This document shows, one piece after another, positions 51,386 to 62,689 of a stretch of DNA of 64,000 nt. The position numbers and the translations under genes were made by a program. Source of the stretch: Bombus terrestris (lineage: Eukaryota; Arthropoda; Insecta; Hymenoptera; Apidae). The notes under the pieces were generated by a model. That model was not told where the DNA came from and searched no databases. It saw only the letters and a program-made list of their open reading frames with translations. The stretch is taken from contig NC_063281.1 in assembly GCF_910591885.1 (NCBI RefSeq), forward strand, positions 6,110,700-6,174,699. Direction: 5' to 3'. How positions within the stretch are numbered: the first letter of the stretch is position 1; each line of letters starts with the position of its first letter.

Positions 51386-52689
51386 ACCAGACAAGATGCA
51401 GTCGGGAGGAATTACACGATCTCTCATCGAGAGGAACCGGTCTACCGGGAAATATTCTTGCTTCTTCTGTCAGCTCAGCTTCACCAGTTAGATTCCGATG
51501 GTGGAAAAAGGAGGCGCAGAAACCGAGCAGACGTGGAAATGAATGTGAAACCGAACGAAGATACATAGCCCAACGGGAAACCCTCTTACCCCCAGTATGT
51601 TAAGCCTTTTGTAAACATTTGCACTGTCTACGTAGAGAAGCGATAGCTAGTTTCCTCCACAAATATTGCCATGATCCTGATATATGTGTATGTGTATGTG
51701 TGTATCAGTGGGGAATCGAAACGATAGAGAACCCAAAGATAGGGAATTAGGAGGATCGTGCGAAATCAGCTAATTTCTTGGCCACGAACCGCCTTGGGGC
51801 TAAATTATAGGTCTGAAATTTGATAAGAAGCAGCTAACTGAATGGACTGGTCGGAAATCGATCCCAAGTTCTGATGAAAGCATGCCGGAGGTAAAAGCAA
51901 GATTCTTTTATCGGGCTTTAAGATCGCGTTCTTTCTCCGTGTAAAATCAGAGGAACGACGTTTATTCATGGAATTTTGTTTGCTGCTAAAATATATATGC
52001 ATTTAGGACGATCGTGTCGAGTTAAATATTTATAGAGTTATCTTCTGAAAAGGTAGAAAGGGATACACTTGGATTTCCTTTTCGTTTCACAATTTCTTTA
52101 AAACATCTATATCTTATTTGAATTATAAGCGTGGATTAGAAATGAAACATTTTTTTATACTTTTATACTTTAAAAAATATTATCTTTATATACAAAAGAT
52201 AGGGAAGGAAAAGGGAAAGAAAGGAAAGGAAATCTACAATGATATACTATCGAAATTCGTAGATATTAATTAATTAATTTCGACTTCTGACTGGGTTATT
52301 GAAAGCTATTATACTTGCAGACCTTCTGCTCGGGCTTAACTACTTTCCAAGCTATGTCAAATTAAGAACATACTTGTAATGTACGATATAACCACATGGT
52401 GTTCCAACTAAAATGTAAAGAACAAGAAACGAGAGGACGTGATGTACGTGTTACGTTTCATGAATTTCTTAAAAATTATTCTGTGTACTGTGGCCAAAAG
52501 TATGGAAACAATGCGCGTTCTATGGAAATTAAGAATTAAAACAAAAAACTTAACTCAAGATACAACGGAAGTATATACAGATAATTTCCAATTATTCGGA
52601 TGTATGTAGAGAACTATCGCAGGGCCTAATATATTTATCAACCAGAATGTGAATAAATTAATATTCAATAGCTCGTAGACTATCTCTCG
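51386..52689. other. Non-coding DNA
   Basis: No gene supported. GC-richer to about 51990, then AT-rich. At 52488 the sequence ACTGTGGCCAAAAGTATGGA resembles a Tc1-type terminus, but no partner end was found. Confidence 0.4.
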
Positions 52690-53005
52690 AACCTTTAATA
52701 ATACGAACAATTGTCATGCCAAAGGGTTTTTAAAGCATAGAAGATGAAACTCTCAGGAAAATTAAAATATACGAGTAAGTGAAGTAGAAACATATACAGT
52801 CAGACATACTTAAGACCATTGTTGCAGAAATTGTAATGAATTCCAAGTACAATACCATAACAATTGTTACAGATAATGTTCATTCGCATTAATTGAGACA
52901 TTCAGAAGTCCAATTAACCAACTGCATTTTCTACAAATTTCTCAATTTCAATACAGTTATTTAATCGGTTTAGCTTTTATGTGAGTCAATCTACAGTACG
53001 ACCAT
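52690..53005. repeat. Dispersed repeat of about 0.3 kb, copy 2
   Basis: Direct-orientation counterpart of 38695-39040, matching in several separate blocks along its length. Non-coding. Its ends are undefined. Confidence 0.55.
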
Positions 53006-55678
53006 AAAATCTACGATCTACTGAAATAAAGGAAATGTACATTTTCACAATCCTCAATTTTCGAAGCGGACATTAAAGAAAGAAGGAAAGAAGTTTCCAC
53101 TGTTGAATGTTAAACGAAATTACTATTACCGTAATTGCTACCAATCCCCCGAGAAATGTTTGAAATAATCAGGGAGACAATTAAAAGGAAACGGTCCTGA
53201 CTTTTTTATTAACGTTGTAACCGACATCCTCTAAGATCTGAAGATCTACACATCAAGTAATTAGACACCTGGGAGTGTAAAGATCCGCGTTGAGTAATTA
53301 GTTTCATCGGAAGTCTGAAAATATCTTGATATGTTAGCCTGAAAAACGTTGAAATTATTATGTACAATTTAAACCAGGGTAATGAGAACAATTTCAATTA
53401 TACAAAGCTATGAATCGTGAAATTCTCAAGGCTGCCAAGGTTTACGAAGTATAAACCGTAAAGAATGAGAACAGCTTGCGAAATCGCATTTGTATACCGA
53501 ACGAAATACAGTATAATTTGTTATTACAAATGTTAAACACGAGTTTAATCCTTTTCGGGCTTGTTATCGTTTAAGTCGCTCTTTTACGATCGATGGATCC
53601 TAATTAATTAATCGACTATAGAGAGATTCGAAATAAAATACATTAAATGTATATTCGTACTTGTGATATTATTGAATTATAATTGTATTAAACGATGATA
53701 TATTTAATTGAATACTAAAATAAAAAAGTTGGTAACATTGCACATGTAATAAACAAACATACATTTCGTCAAATATTCTCTGTTTTACTTATAAATTTTT
53801 CTATTTTAATAGTAACGATCATCTTATTAATAATTATCAAAATATTCTGTACAAAACAGGTTAAAATTATATTGTACTTTATATTATGCATTACTGTATT
53901 ATAACTTCTACATTATATCATATCAAATTTATGCTTGATTCTCCTACTTAATTGCACTTTAATTTAAAGCTTAATTAAATCTAATCCCACAATAAATCTG
54001 GCTTTACATTAGCGAAAATAATCTAAAAGTAATCTAAAAGGAATTACACCTAAAACGTAATTACTTTGTAATTTTTGTAAGCATCTACACCAAACGATAG
54101 ATCGAAATCTTTCAAACGACCTACTAATATAGCTACCATTAGCTAATGCGAATCATTAATTAATGAAACAACCGGTTCGCGTGAATTTCGACGATAAAAT
54201 TTGTCAAATTTCACACTTCGCGAAACGTTAACGTCGGTATAATACAACGTGGTGAATTTTCTATTAGGATAAACTGTCCAGCTGGGACATATATATAATC
54301 TCACGGTTCGATTCAGCGCCGTAAGCAAATGTGACAGGGGCACCATCATTGAAACTTTAGCATAATGTCGTAAATTACGAACTAGGGTAGCTGTAATGTC
54401 CTTCCATCCTCGCGATTTGTTCCCAGTATACGAATAGTTAGGTCGAGTATACATATAAACCGATACGATTCAACAGGTGCTACTGTAGCATGCGAAACTA
54501 CGCGAAACAGTGTGCTAGGCAGAAGAACCAGTTATGGAAAATTTATTTAGTAGACATATGAATGATTTTAAAAAGAAAGAACTGTTAAGATGCTCAGAAA
54601 TAGAGGTAATGATCAAAAACGATATTTGCCAAACGTTTAATTTTAATTTTTTTCTAAAAAAAAACAATGTCTTCTGAAGCATTTCACATTTTCTATTTGT
54701 TATTATAAAAATTTCTATTCCATTGAAAGTCTCAGTAGATATTGTAATCAGTTAAAAGAAAAATGTCAATTTTATATGTAAGTCGTGTAATATTTATTAG
54801 ATTACTAAAAAAAATCCAAGTATCCAGAACTTAATCGGTTACACAGGTTTTCAATGGGAAAGTTCCTCGTCGCTCAGAATTCCAAAGTAGTTTTATGAAT
54901 TTTACGATCCACGATGGATAAACGAAAGTATTATGAATTTAGAAAGAAATATTAGTATTCAGGGTAAACTTCACACTATTCTCGTTTAAGATATTAAGTT
55001 AGACACCTGTTGTTTTACTAAAAATCCTCTTCTCGAATTAATAAATTATTTAAAAGTTCCCCATTAAATATCTTTAAACTGCTTCAAAAGTTTGATAGCT
55101 CGTGAAAACTATATTTTATATTGTTTGAAACTAAGTAACATTGAAACCTCGTTCACTTTATTCTACGCACGATAATATAATAATTTATTCGACGCATAAT
55201 AAACGAATGAGACTTTGTCAATTTAGTCACGAATTTATTTCTTTGTCGACATTTTGCGAAACGTCCTCGCCATTACCATAAGCTGATTAATCGATCCGAG
55301 ATAACCGACACAATAACGAAACAATTTGCAACGCGGTTCATAAATCGTCCTCGTTACCATATTAATTTGAAACGCGATCGACAACAATCGGCCGACGAAT
55401 ATCACTACGAATTGATATAGAATAACAAATAAAAGCGGTCATATTATCTTGCCAGCTGACACTATGAATTTTGGATGGGTTTAATTAATTAATTTCGCAT
55501 GAGAAACTCTTCAGGGATTCGTGGCTCGCATGTTCCGCTATTCATCAGCAGAAAAGATGAAACTGAAGTAGCTATTTAATATATTATATTTAATATTTAA
55601 TATATATTATATAACACGATCGAAATGTTTAATTAATTGTGTTAAGATGTGCATCGTGACGCGGAATGAGGGCCAATG
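53006..55678. other. Non-coding AT-rich DNA
   Basis: No gene supported. The 103-codon minus-strand frame at 54143-54454 has no recognised motif. Confidence 0.45.
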
Positions 55679-55680
55679 TA

Positions 55681-56006
55681 CAGTGGAACTTTGTTCATAC
55701 ATAGCTCGCTTATACGAACAAGTTATCGTTTAACGTCAGTTATGCGAACTCATAGCTGAGCTACTTTATTATTCTTACTTACAGTTATACGAACGCGTAT
55801 TCCGACGTGGTCGACGTTCGATATGTAACTAAATGTTTGAATGGAAATTGTTCTTCAACCTCAGTTATCCCAATCTCAGCTTCTATTATCGCAACAAATA
55901 AAAGTAATTGGTGGATATGACTAATGAACCTCTATTATTTACGAAATTCATCGATTATGCGAAAGACTTTGTCCCTCGGCGTGTTTGAATAAGCAAAGTT
56001 TCACTG
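55681..56006. mobile_element. 326-bp pogo/Tigger-like MITE
   Basis: The left end CAGTGGAACTTTGTTCATAC and the complement of the right end CAGTGAAACTTTGCTTATTC are terminal inverted repeats flanked by TA (55679-55680 and 56007-56008). Ends starting CAGT.GAAC with TTAT.CGAA motifs are typical of pogo/Tigger elements. The motif TTATACGAAC or a close variant recurs inside at about 55710, 55738, 55793 and 55953. Non-coding. Confidence 0.8.
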
Positions 56007-56008
56007 TA

Positions 56009-59000
56009 ACCGAGAAATAAATATAAAAAGAGATTCAGAATGTTGAAGCTTAATTACTATGGACTATGAACACAAAAAAATATTAATGTATGATAAGGAA
56101 GAATATTTTGATTTATTCAATTCTTTATGAAAATAGTCAAAAACACTTTGATGTGTTCTATTGATTCCAAAAAAAAACAAAAGAATGTAGTAACTGATAA
56201 AAGTCACAAACTTCTAACAAGGAAAGATCGAGAGATTTTCAACGAGCAATATAAAAGTGGGGGGATAATTCGTTAAAAATTATTGTTTTACAAATAGTTT
56301 GTGAAATTAATAATTCGATAAAAGTTTATATAATGTCATACTTAGCTTCATACAAAATTTCTATTTCACCATAACTGCCGTTAAAGATTCTTCGTTCTTC
56401 ATCTTCAATTTCCAAAATATTCATCCAAAAAATCAGTGTGTAAAATATATACAACGCTTCAAAGTTAGTTAGAAAATTACGCAACAAAATTACATTAGCC
56501 TTTGACGTACGAGTCTCAAGTGACTCATCAACAAGTTTCTAACAGATATCAGTTTGATTGATCATTTATCGATAACAACATTCGTTCATATTTCAAGACC
56601 ATCCTTTTTGAAATGAAATAGTACTTAAATACTTTAAGTATCATTTAATTCGATTGACACTAAGCAGCACTCTTGTTGAGAATCTCTTGGTTGATAGAAA
56701 GAGAAGATTAAATATTCATCGACTTTGAAGTTTTTAGTTAAGCATATTGAAGGCTCGTATTACTAAATAGAAATGGAAAAAGAAATGAAGAAATACACGT
56801 TTTTAAACTCGCGTTATTTGTCACGTAAATGTCGGCGAAGAACAAGTAAGTTGTTAGAAACCATTTAAGAACATTCAGTCATTGTAATTGATAGTGTTAT
56901 TCTATTAACAGATGGTGCAAGACAAATTTACACGATATAGAAATTATCGCCATGAACCTGCAGACAACAGTAATTATTGAAGACGGTATATTACGTTTCC
57001 AAGATTCATGGTCTCGCTACGAGTACTTGTAAGTTAACTTGCAGTGAAGTTTCTTGCAGCATGCTTTGTTACTTGGAAGACAGTAATCACAAGTATAGGA
57101 ATTAATTAAGGCAATTCAACAGAATCTTCTGAAATTTATAACCTTCCAAAACATTAATTTTAAGCATATTGGAAGAGAAATATTTGAAATTTTGCGAAGT
57201 TTATCTGCAAAAATAATAACTCTATCGTAATAAAGTTCCACATGCGTAAATTGACTGGTTAATAAATTTATTTCTTTAACAACTCTATATAATATAATAC
57301 TTAAGGGAAAAAAATTAACGGTGCAGTGATATCGAAAAACGTACTTTCCTAGCGATTTTCGCAAAGCGTTGGAATAATTCGTCCGCATAGAGACAGTGAA
57401 AGCAAGAAACGGAAGAATGACTAACATTTAACGCACCGCAAAACAAATCGACAAAATTTCCTTTTTAATGTGCCGAAATGTACAAAACTGGAAATAATTC
57501 ACAATTGCTTCGAGCGCAAAATGATCCATATTCGTTGAACAAAAAGAAAACGTGGCTGACATAAAATATTTACGCCCCAACAATTATAAATTACAAATAA
57601 TAATACGTTTTACGCTATAATAAGAAATACGGTGCCGATAGCAACTAGGAATTTTATAACGCAGAAAATACATTTTTCTATCTATTATAGAATGTTTTAT
57701 ATGCACATAGTATACTATATAAGATAAATGGCAAATTACTAGATACTAAATATGTAGACGATCATGTATATATTGCAATTTAATTTATTTAATTTATTGC
57801 TATCGAAAATTAATTAAATCACCCGTGTACTCGTCTTCAATCATTATTTTATTCCATTTGAAGTTGTTCAATGTTTGACCCCAATTCGATTTGATCCTAA
57901 TTCGAATCGTTCAACGATACAAAGTATTTCTACGGTCGAACATCTTACAAAATAAGATTAGTTCTACCTTATATTTGTATTTACATATCAAAAAACATGT
58001 GCGATATGCATAATTTCGAACGCTCAGCCAAACTGTGAAATGGTTCAACGTGTGACAAACCTTATTGTTGTTTATGGCATGTGCTATTGGAACTTGTATC
58101 GTAAGGCAAGCGGTTAAAGAAAATGAAATGTCAAATCAAATTCGTTCGTATTTCAGGAAAAGTTAGACAAGCACGTAGGATATAAGAACACGTTCGACAA
58201 GCCGTGTGAGGGACAAACGAAGCGTAAAATTGTAATTCGGTCTCTTCCAAAATCAGAAGTAAAAAGAAAGTCATCTGAAATTCCGTCACGAAATCCTAAA
58301 CCGCAACCACGTCCCTGTTTGCAACAACTTTCGAAAAGATACACACAACTGAAAATTAGATTCGTCCGCGGTGGACCAGAGAGAAGGGAAATTCCGAAAA
58401 AAATGGATAAGCTCGTCGCGTTGAAGCTTCGACCGTGCTCTCAGACAGAATTAAAACGTTTCGGATTACGTGAAATTTGATTCACTCTCCCCATTTCCAA
58501 TGCAACAGAAATTGCGAACGAGATTCACAAACCCGATAAAATTAAAAGCATCGTATATTCCCTGGAAATTAGATAATTTTTAAAATACGCAGCCTGGTAT
58601 AACAACTTTATTATGTACAACGTTAAGTAATAGCATCAAACAAATTCCGTGTAAACGACGTTAGTTGGAAATTGTGTTCATTTATCGCAATTACTTTCGA
58701 AACCAATACCAGCAACTATTAAAATTAGTGGAAATTTATGCGACTATAATTCAAAAATTGTTTCCAATTCTTTAATGAGATTTATTTAGTAGAAATGGGA
58801 AATATCACTGTTTAGAATGATCTTTAAAATGATTTTTGAAATATCGACGTTTAAAGAGAAGGGCAACTTGTAACGAGTGCCATCTTTGTCTTTCTCACAC
58901 GCTCCTATCTCTCACTCGCTCTCGCTTTCTAACCTACCCCAAGTTTGCACCGCGTGACCTAGTCTACGGCAAAAACTGAGTCAGCACTATTAGGCTATTT

Positions 59001-59886
59001 ACATACTACTCATATTGTACGCACTGCGAGGGAGAAATGTGGGTCACGGTGTGCCGATATTTATTTATAATTTTCGTACGTAAACAAATTGACATTGAAA
59101 ATCCTGCCTTGGAAACTAAATAACCCTCCAGCCCCGATATCGAAATCATCTACTACGTGTTCTATCAATTTTTGTTAATTTAATTTGTCAGTTATAAGTC
59201 AACAAACAAATATATATTTTTCTTTTTCGTATTGCATTAAAAATATCATTACGGTAAACTTACGAACGATATAAATTTCCTTCACGATTTTATACAGAAA
59301 AATATGTAAATCGGGGCGGTTAAAGTATCACTTTAAAACAAAATGCATTTTCAAAAACTTCGCTTTTTTATCCTTCAACCGTACTATTCTAATATTATTG
59401 TATAATTCTTCGTAGTGTATCTGACAGTCGGACAAAACGTCAAAGGATGGAAGACGAACATTTCTGTAATACGACAGATTTAATTAAGCTACTTTTAAAT
59501 ATATAATGATTGAAATTCAACAAGAAACTGAAACCTGATAACGTACTCGTTTCGAATTTAAAAAATGCACGGGACGACTAAAGTATGGAAAACTGAATTT
59601 TACGGGGAATATCAAAAGCTAACATTCGAACTGTTCATCCTTTCAACGCGAATGCATACATGTATCCCAAGAGTTAAAATCTTCATTTCTATTATTTTAT
59701 ATTTATGTCGTAATAAATGACGCAACGACTTTTTCTAACGATCGTAACAAAAATTAATCGTAAATAAAAATGCACGAAACGAATGATATAAAAAAAGTAT
59801 AATAACGTTTTGATACATGGACAATGTTATAAACTAGCGTGCTTAATTATAAAATTAATTTCAGCGCATCTTGATTTATGTTCCAG
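56009..59886. other. Non-coding DNA upstream of the receptor exon
   Basis: No gene supported. GC-richer patches lie at about 58140-58500 and 58880-59110. The second holds a CT/CG-rich stretch (CACTCGCTCTCGCTTTCT). If the receptor gene runs through here, this is intron. Confidence 0.45.
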
Positions 59887-60029
59887 GATCGATAAGCAAT
59901 ATAGACGGCGCTGAGTACAACTGCAATAAAACTGCAGTGCGAAAAGTTATCAGTGGAGTCGTTGGTGCAGCAAGCTCGGTCACATCCATCCAAGTAGCAA
60001 ACCTTCTTCGACTCTTCCGAATACCGCAG
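59887..60029 (+). CDS. mGluR: Internal exon of a metabotropic glutamate receptor
   Basis: The exon codes for part of the extracellular ligand-binding (Venus flytrap) domain of a class C G-protein-coupled receptor. The translation includes GVVGAASSVTSIQVANLLRL followed by FRIPQ. This is the conserved segment lining the glutamate pocket in group II type receptors and insect mGluRA, including its Ser cluster. A Cys and an N-glycosylation sequon (NKT) lie upstream in NCNKT. The acceptor is a pyrimidine-containing stretch ending TTCCAG at 59886, and the donor is CAG then GTACGT at 60030, a perfect consensus. The exon is 143 bp, enters in phase with two bases completing a codon, and leaves at a codon boundary. 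The next segment (the STSPELS-like region) was not found downstream in the window, so flanking introns are long. Other class C receptors are a less likely identity. Confidence 0.9.
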
Positions 60030-60114
60030 GTACGTGCCATGAATTATAACTTCCAAGACTACGTTTAAAGTATTCCTTTGTATCAACTTGAGTTCCACAT
60101 TCATTTGTATGTAC

Positions 60115-60465
60115 GATCAAGCAAGGCAAATATTTTTGTAGAATCAAGAATAGGAACATTTTACAGAATTTAATTTAGAGACACTGTAACCTACGTAAGA
60201 ATCATACAACTAAGTGAAAGATTACACACTCGATCAAATAAAACGAATATTTTTGTAAAATCAAGGACAGGAGCATTTTACTCGATCTAATCTAGAAATA
60301 TCGAGTTCTATATAAAAATTACGCCACTGATACAACGATCACACATTCGATCAATTGAAAGAAACGCTTTTGTAAAATGAAGGACAAAGGTATTCTCTAT
60401 TAGATCTAATTTATAAATGCAATAACCTTAAAAGAATCGTATAACCGATTGAAATTTACGTAACA
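60115..60465 (+). repeat. Three tandem copies of a 117-bp unit
   Basis: Units begin with GATCAA at 60115, 60232 and 60349, exactly 117 bp apart. Shared blocks are ATATTTTTGTAAAATCAAGG, GGAGCATTTTAC-type sequence, TCTAATTTA and ATAC.AC.GAT.ACACA-type sequence. The third copy is the most diverged. It lies in the intron right after the receptor exon. Although 117 is a multiple of three, the sequence is AT-rich and does not look coding. Confidence 0.82.
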
Positions 60466-61050
60466 TATTATGCAATGTAGAAAGATGAATAACAAAATTA
60501 GGGCAAAACGTTTACAGGATCATATTTATTCCAAGTCAAGACATGATTGAATAAAAAATTCACTATAAAAGAGTTTCGATCTTACAGATATTCTTCAGGA
60601 AAGAAGGATATGAAAGTTAAAAGACTTGCGGTTGCAATTTTTAAAAAATGAAAATACTAGCTAACTTCAGCGAACTACAAAGCTTTGTTCTCAGCGAAAC
60701 TTTACGGAACTTCAAGGAAATCACGGCCTAAAATTGCTGTGCCGTGAAATCGGCTGTTACGGAAGTTGCGCGATACAATTCTTCGAATAAATAGAAATTT
60801 TAATTTCTGTTTGTAACGTAATCTCCACTAAATCTTCATATTCTTCTAAATTTCAATATTTCAAAATATCTCCATATTCGTGTAAATCTTTATATTTTAA
60901 ATTCTAAAATTTAGCTCGAAAAAGCTCACGTCCAACGTAAAAACTAAATCAATCTCGTTTCTACTTCAAGAAATACTGAAATAAAACGCACACGTGTAAG
61001 TTAACTGAATACAAAGAACAAAATAAAATTAGGGTCAGAAAAAGCCCTTA
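60466..61050. other. Intronic AT-rich DNA
   Basis: No gene or repeat with clear ends between the tandem array and the candidate nested gene. Confidence 0.45.
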
Positions 61051-61337
61051 TCACGCATCCGGCAACTCTTTCTCCCAACGCACCACTTTCTCATAGTTCT
61101 TCCATTTCCACCAGATAGCAATCACTACCAACGAATAAGTTAGCAGTATCCATTCGCGTGGCAACGATACTTGTTTAGCTACTTTTCTCTTATTCCTGGG
61201 CAAGCAAAAAGGATTACACACATCAAATTGGATGCGTGTAATACGAGCTTTCGCAGTTACCAACTTCTGACTTTAGAAAGTACGAGATAGAAGTTAACCA
61301 GAGCGAAAGCAACGAACGTGTTCTTCGTCGATAGCAT
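61051..61337 (-). CDS. Candidate two-exon small membrane protein (73 residues)
   Basis: Exon 1 is 61337-61261 (ATG at 61337-61335) and exon 2 is 61195-61051. A 65-bp intron (61260-61196) begins GTAACT and ends in a pyrimidine tract TCCTTTTTGCTTGCCCAG. The phase fits: exon 1 ends TG and exon 2 supplies G, giving Trp. An in-frame TGA just upstream fixes this ATG as the first possible start. The product starts MLSTKNTFVAFALVNFYLVL, a hydrophobic segment. Exon 2 has a basic stretch (NKRKVAKQ), a second hydrophobic segment (WILLTYSLVVIAIWW) and the charged end YEKVVRWEKELPDA. Two membrane passes are possible. Codon use looks coding in exon 2. No family is recognised. It would lie inside a receptor intron on the opposite strand. 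No clear AATAAA was seen downstream. The splice model is my inference. Confidence 0.5.
61196..61260 (-). other. Predicted 65-bp intron of the small membrane protein gene
   Basis: GT...AG ends with a strong pyrimidine tract before the acceptor. The length suits the small introns common in bees. It contains an in-frame stop right after the donor, so the frame opens only if it is removed. Confidence 0.45.
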
Positions 61338-62133
61338 CAGGAGGGAGAACAGAAGGCAGATTCTCCGTCATTTTCCTTTTTTCTTGAAAATTTACAAGGA
61401 AGAAGCAAACTGGAGCGAATATTTCGTAAAATAAGCTGGATTGAAAGTAACGCTCATGGTACGCTATGAAATGAAAATTCGACGGCATAAAAAGCTATCT
61501 CAGAACGTCTTCTTAGCGCGTCTTTGTTTCGTAGTCCGGTCGTTACCATCAACGCCGTCTACAAATGTCCTTTTGAAGTTGGATTACCACGTATCTTAGA
61601 ATCTAACTCTCAGAGAAATTGTGAAACGTTGCCTGAAGAAACAAGAAGGAACAGAAGAGAAAAATGGAAAACGTTTCTGGAAGTTGCATTAAAATTTAAT
61701 GATTCGAGTTTGGATGTTGAGCAGAAAATTCCAATGGAAGAGGGAAATTTCTGAACGTACGAGCTGCTTCTGTGGAAAGCAAGCTACAAATTTTGCATTT
61801 CGACGGCACAGAGAGAGTGCTGTTCTGTGTCTTGAATTAAGTGGCAGGAACTTCATCGGTCCATCGATATATCTTTGCATCTTTCTAGAATCTCCTTCGA
61901 AGTAAACTTTGACTTTTATTTAAAGAATCCTGACGGGAAATGAGAGGGCGAAGGAATTTTTTTAGATGAACCAAAGAATACTGCCTTTTTATTGTTTTAC
62001 CATCTCAGAAACAATCGGATAATTAATCTGTAATTTACAAATTATTTGTCTCTGAGAGGACTCTGAATTTTTGTTTTAACATTGTTTGTAATTGCAACAA
62101 ATCGTGTTACACATATACTATATATATATAATA
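61338..62133. other. Spacer, moderately GC-rich to about 61900
   Basis: The plus strand is open at 61524-61754 (no ATG at its start) and 61699-61905, with peptide stretches that look coding-like but are not recognised. The part upstream of 61337 on the minus strand would be the leader of the small membrane protein gene. AT-rich after about 61960. Confidence 0.3.
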
Positions 62134-62178
62134 CATACTATACATACTATACATACTATACATACTACACATACTATA
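62134..62178. repeat. Five copies of a 9-bp repeat
   Basis: Units CATACTATA at 62134, 62143, 62152, 62161 (with one change) and 62170, preceded by a TATATA run. Confidence 0.9.
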
Positions 62179-62406
62179 TATTACAAATATATATCTAGTA
62201 ACTAAAATGGGTCTAGAGTAAGGACAAGTAAGGATACTTTATTTGTTAACAAGCTGGTATAGTTTGTGTATTTAATAACGATGAATATAATGATAAAGCG
62301 TGACAGATTATTCAGTGAAAAACAATGTCAACGTGTTCGTTCGGCTTAGCGGCTTTATACATCCGACCTCTCGACGTGTGCTCTTAGAATCTTCAAAAAG
62401 GACTGC

Positions 62407-62678
62407 TTGACCTTAAATCATTTCTTGGTCTTCTCGGGGAGACAACCCCACTACGCTCGGATCACGCCACCGTTCGCGCCTATGATCGCATATGCCGCAT
62501 TCTTTTGAAACAACAAGTCGAAATCGACGTTTCTGGAAGTCGCTGCTTGGCGCTCGTCGATACATCGTATGCCCCTCGTCGGGCAAATAAGGCGATCCAG
62601 CTGCGACATTGTAGGACCGCGAGCAACGGCCAGAAACGCGACCCATATTAAAACCTCGCAGCGTAACAAAGCGTACAC
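62407..62678 (-). other. CpG-rich block with overlapping minus-strand frames
   Basis: CpG density is high here compared with the surrounding DNA. Two frames overlap on the minus strand. One is 77 codons from ATG at 62646 (starting MGRVSGRCSRSYNVAAG, with a Cys/His-containing CGICDHRRE segment). The other is open from 62678 to 62451 and begins with a hydrophobic stretch (EVLIWVAFLAVARG). Neither is recognised. It may be an exon or a promoter-associated CpG island of an unseen gene. Confidence 0.25.
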
Positions 62679-62689
62679 CTCCCTCTTTT

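Noticed and set aside
61294..61488. Minus-strand frame MPSNFHFIAYHERYF... overlapping exon 1 of the small gene
   Set aside because: It runs into a stop without a donor that would keep it open into exon 2. The other frame joins exon 2 in phase, so this one is more likely leader sequence.
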